Made by a program: the position numbers and the translations under genes. Below the pieces are notes generated by a model that saw only the letters and a list, made by a program, of their open reading frames with translations, was not told the origin of the DNA and did no database searches. A stretch of DNA of 6,154 nt, taken from the NCBI GenBank assembly GCA_028276105.1, contig JAPYWZ010000041.1, forward strand, positions 1-6,154. The letters run 5' to 3'. The stretch comes from Microgenomates group bacterium. Its GTDB lineage: Bacteria; Patescibacteriota; Microgenomatia; UBA1406; GWC2-37-13. This document shows positions 4,775 to 6,154 of the stretch, piece by piece. How positions within the stretch are numbered: the first letter of the stretch is position 1; each line of letters starts with the position of its first letter.

Positions 4775-5602
4775 ATGAGCGTTGATTGTTTTTTGGAGAA
4801 AAACTTTTTTTTAATGCTGGCTTTGGATCATCGGCAAAGTTTTATAAAAATTCTTTCCAAAGAAAGAAAAATAGTTTCTAGGGAAGAAGTAATTAACACA
4901 AAAAAAAGAATTTTGGAGGTTTTATATTCTTATTTCTCCGGTGTTCTTTTGGATGTTGAGTACGGGCTTAAAGCCTATCAGTTAATTGAAAAAACCCCAA
5001 AAAAACCTTATCTTTTAGCTATCGAAGAAAGTGGGTTTTTCGAAGAAGATGGTGAGCGGTTTAATAAACTTCAGTATTCCGTTTTAGAGTTAAAAAAAAT
5101 GGGTGCTTCAGGAGTAAAATTGCTTTTGTATTTTAATCCATTTTTAAAATCCGCCCGGTATCAATTGGAATTGGCAAAAAAAGTTTTAAAAGACTGCCGG
5201 AGTTTAGATTTGCCTTTGTTTTTGGAAATTGTTACCTACCAACATGAAAAGACTTTAGAAATAAAAGAAAACTTTGTGCTAAAAGCGGTTGAGAGATTTT
5301 TGGCAGAAAGTATCTACCCTTCGGTTTTTAAATTAGAATATCCAGGAAGTGAGGAAGCCTGTCAAAAATTATCGGCGATGCTTAAGGAAATTCCTTGGAT
5401 TCTTTTAACGCGGGGTGATTCGTTTTTATCTTTTAAACATAAACTTTATTTTGCCGTAAAAAATGGGGCGGCCGGTTTTTTGGCCGGAAGAGCTTTGTGG
5501 CAGGATGTTATTGGTAAAAACGAAGAAGAAAAAGAAAAAATGTTTACCGAAGTTTTGCCAAAGAGGTTTTTAGAAATCAAAGAGATTGTATGGCAAAGAT
5601 AA
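4775..5602 (+). CDS. LacD/DeoC-family class I aldolase-like protein
   Basis: This 275-residue protein resembles tagatose-1,6-bisphosphate aldolases (LacD) and relatives. Visible hallmarks are LALDHRQS (15-22), LLDVEYG (58-64), GVKLLLYFNP (113-122), FLEIVTY (149-155), FKLEYPGS (185-192), PWILLTRGDSF (207-217) and GFLAGRALWQ (234-243). By analogy with LacD, K186 in FKLEYP is the likely Schiff-base lysine, so a class I aldol reaction on a phosphorylated sugar is plausible; the exact substrate is unknown and no lac/tagatose pathway genes are present. The frame stays open to an ATG at 4700, but that start would overlap the divergent gene and bury both promoters, and the extra 25 residues are unlike the family. 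The 3' end overlaps the DUF192 gene by 13 bp. Confidence 0.82.
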   Translation: MSVDCFLEKNFFLMLALDHRQSFIKILSKERKIVSREEVINTKKRILEVLYSYFSGVLLDVEYGLKAYQLIEKTPKKPYLLAIEESGFFEEDGERFNKLQYSVLELKKMGASGVKLLLYFNPFLKSARYQLELAKKVLKDCRSLDLPLFLEIVTYQHEKTLEIKENFVLKAVERFLAESIYPSVFKLEYPGSEEACQKLSAMLKEIPWILLTRGDSFLSFKHKLYFAVKNGAAGFLAGRALWQDVIGKNEEEKEKMFTEVLPKRFLEIKEIVWQR

Positions 5603-5985
5603 GATATTTTTTTTTATTGGTCGTTGGTTTTTTATTATTGGTTTTAATTTTTTATAAAAAGCCACAAAAATTCATTTCTTATTCAATTGAAGGCAAAACT
5701 TACAAGCTTCTTCCCGCCAAAACACCTCTTGAGCATCAAAAAGGACTAATGTTTTATCGCAGAAAAAAAGAGTTAAAAGGAGCCGATGGGATGATTTTTA
5801 TTTTTCCTGATAAAAATTATCGTACTTTTTGGAATAAAAACACGTTTTTGGATTTAGATGTTTATTGGTTTGATGGTGATAAGATAGTTGGTAAAGACTT
5901 TTTGCCATCAATTGAAAAAACTAAAGAAATTTTTACCGTTACCTCACCTAAAAAGGTTGATATAGTGGTAGAAATTATAAGATAA
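5590..5985 (+). CDS. DUF192-family protein with N-terminal membrane anchor
   Basis: This 131-residue protein has a hydrophobic segment (residues 6-21) after a short basic start, suggesting an uncleaved anchor or signal with the domain outside the membrane. Residues ~33-130 fit DUF192 (PF02643): LLPAKTPLEHQKGLMF (40-55), ADGMIFIFP (65-73), TFWNKNTFLDLDVYWFD (79-95) and a closing VTSPKKVDIVVEI. The family usually has W-M-K-N-T; here Met is replaced by Asn (N82). DUF192 proteins are small secreted or periplasmic proteins of unknown function. The ATG lies within the aldolase's last codons (13-bp overlap, weak AGAG upstream), implying translational coupling in a two-gene operon. No functional link between the two is established. 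Confidence 0.9.
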   Translation: MAKIRYFFLLVVGFLLLVLIFYKKPQKFISYSIEGKTYKLLPAKTPLEHQKGLMFYRRKKELKGADGMIFIFPDKNYRTFWNKNTFLDLDVYWFDGDKIVGKDFLPSIEKTKEIFTVTSPKKVDIVVEIIR

Positions 5986-5990
5986 ATTTT

Positions 5991-6024
5991 GAAGAATCAA
6001 AAACCCTAAATTCGCGGTTCTTTT
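5991..6024 (+). terminator. Possible weak terminator after the DUF192 gene
   Basis: GAAGAATC (5991-5998) can pair with GGTTCTTT (6016-6023), including G-U wobbles, around a 17-nt loop, followed by TTTTAAAAATTT. The position after the operon fits a terminator, but the stem is weak. Confidence 0.3.
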
Positions 6025-6065
6025 AAAAATTTGGTTGGTAAAAAATTGAGATTAGATTGTGATAT

Positions 6066-6115
6066 TAACCTAAAGCCTTTAAAAAACTTGTGTACACAAG
6101 ATTTTAATAAGGTTA
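6066..6115. other. Nested inverted repeat with CTTGTGTACACAAG core
   Basis: The 14-bp perfect palindrome CTTGTGTACACAAG (6087-6100) is flanked by AAAA and TTTT arms (one bulged A). An outer pair, TAACCT (6066-6071) and AGGTTA (6110-6115), encloses it. It could be an operator for a gene beyond the right edge or a transcript hairpin. Within 5986-6154 I see no gene. Confidence 0.45.
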
Positions 6116-6118
6116 TAG

Positions 6119-6153
6119 GATAAAAAAAGAAAACAAAAGAAGATAAAAAAAGA
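6119..6153. repeat. Direct repeat GATAAAAAAAGA in a purine-rich tail
   Basis: GATAAAAAAAGA occurs at 6119-6130 and 6142-6153 within a stretch that is almost purely A and G on the + strand. The window ends here, so whether it starts a longer repeat or a leader cannot be judged. Confidence 0.5.
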
Positions 6154-6154
6154 G

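Noticed and set aside
1..6154. Recoded TGA (as in some CPR lineages)
   Set aside because: The complete genes read through with standard codons, conserved glycines use GGN, and no in-frame TGA is needed to restore a domain.

Overview
The window is a low-GC, lysine-rich bacterial segment with compact genes, short overlaps and TAA as the stop codon of all six complete genes. It lacks rRNA, tRNA and core housekeeping operons. Gene content (DUF4143 ATPase, AbiE pair, signal-peptidase/nucleotidyltransferase fusion, LacD-like aldolase, DUF192 protein), small gene size and apparently leaderless promoters would fit a Candidate Phyla Radiation (Patescibacteria) genome. That placement is inference; no phylogenetic marker is present.

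Layout, left to right. (1) 1-1112, minus strand: an almost complete AAA_14/DUF4143 ATPase running off the left edge, with a TTGACA-17-TATTAT promoter directly abutting its ATG. (2) 1157-1530: no intact gene. It holds a pseudogene fragment matching the last ~54 codons of the minus-strand gene at 3457-4707, then an ~11-bp degenerate tandem array, then a 10-bp tandem array. The + strand here is almost free of C. (3) 1543-2982, plus strand: a promoter with a perfect 20-bp palindrome, followed by an AbiEi-type antitoxin and an overlapping AbiEii-type nucleotidyltransferase toxin. (4) 3128-3361, plus strand: a small XRE-family regulator whose last codons run into a second ~11-bp array (3356-3453). 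(5) 3457-4707, minus strand: a fusion of a signal-peptidase-like (S26) domain to an NTP_transf_5 nucleotidyltransferase. (6) 4775-5985, plus strand: a LacD/DeoC-family aldolase overlapping a membrane-anchored DUF192 protein. (7) 5986-6154: no gene; hairpins and a purine-rich tail.

The most notable arrangement is that the TA pair and XRE gene lie between an intact gene 3' end (3451-3641) and a displaced, decayed copy of that same 3' end (1157-1343), in the same orientation and 2,299 bp apart. This is the geometry left by an element that enters a gene 3' end and restores it, or by a segmental duplication. No integrase is visible. The AbiE genes probably form a self-regulated toxin-antitoxin operon. 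The aldolase and DUF192 genes form a second, overlapping transcription unit divergent from the fusion gene.
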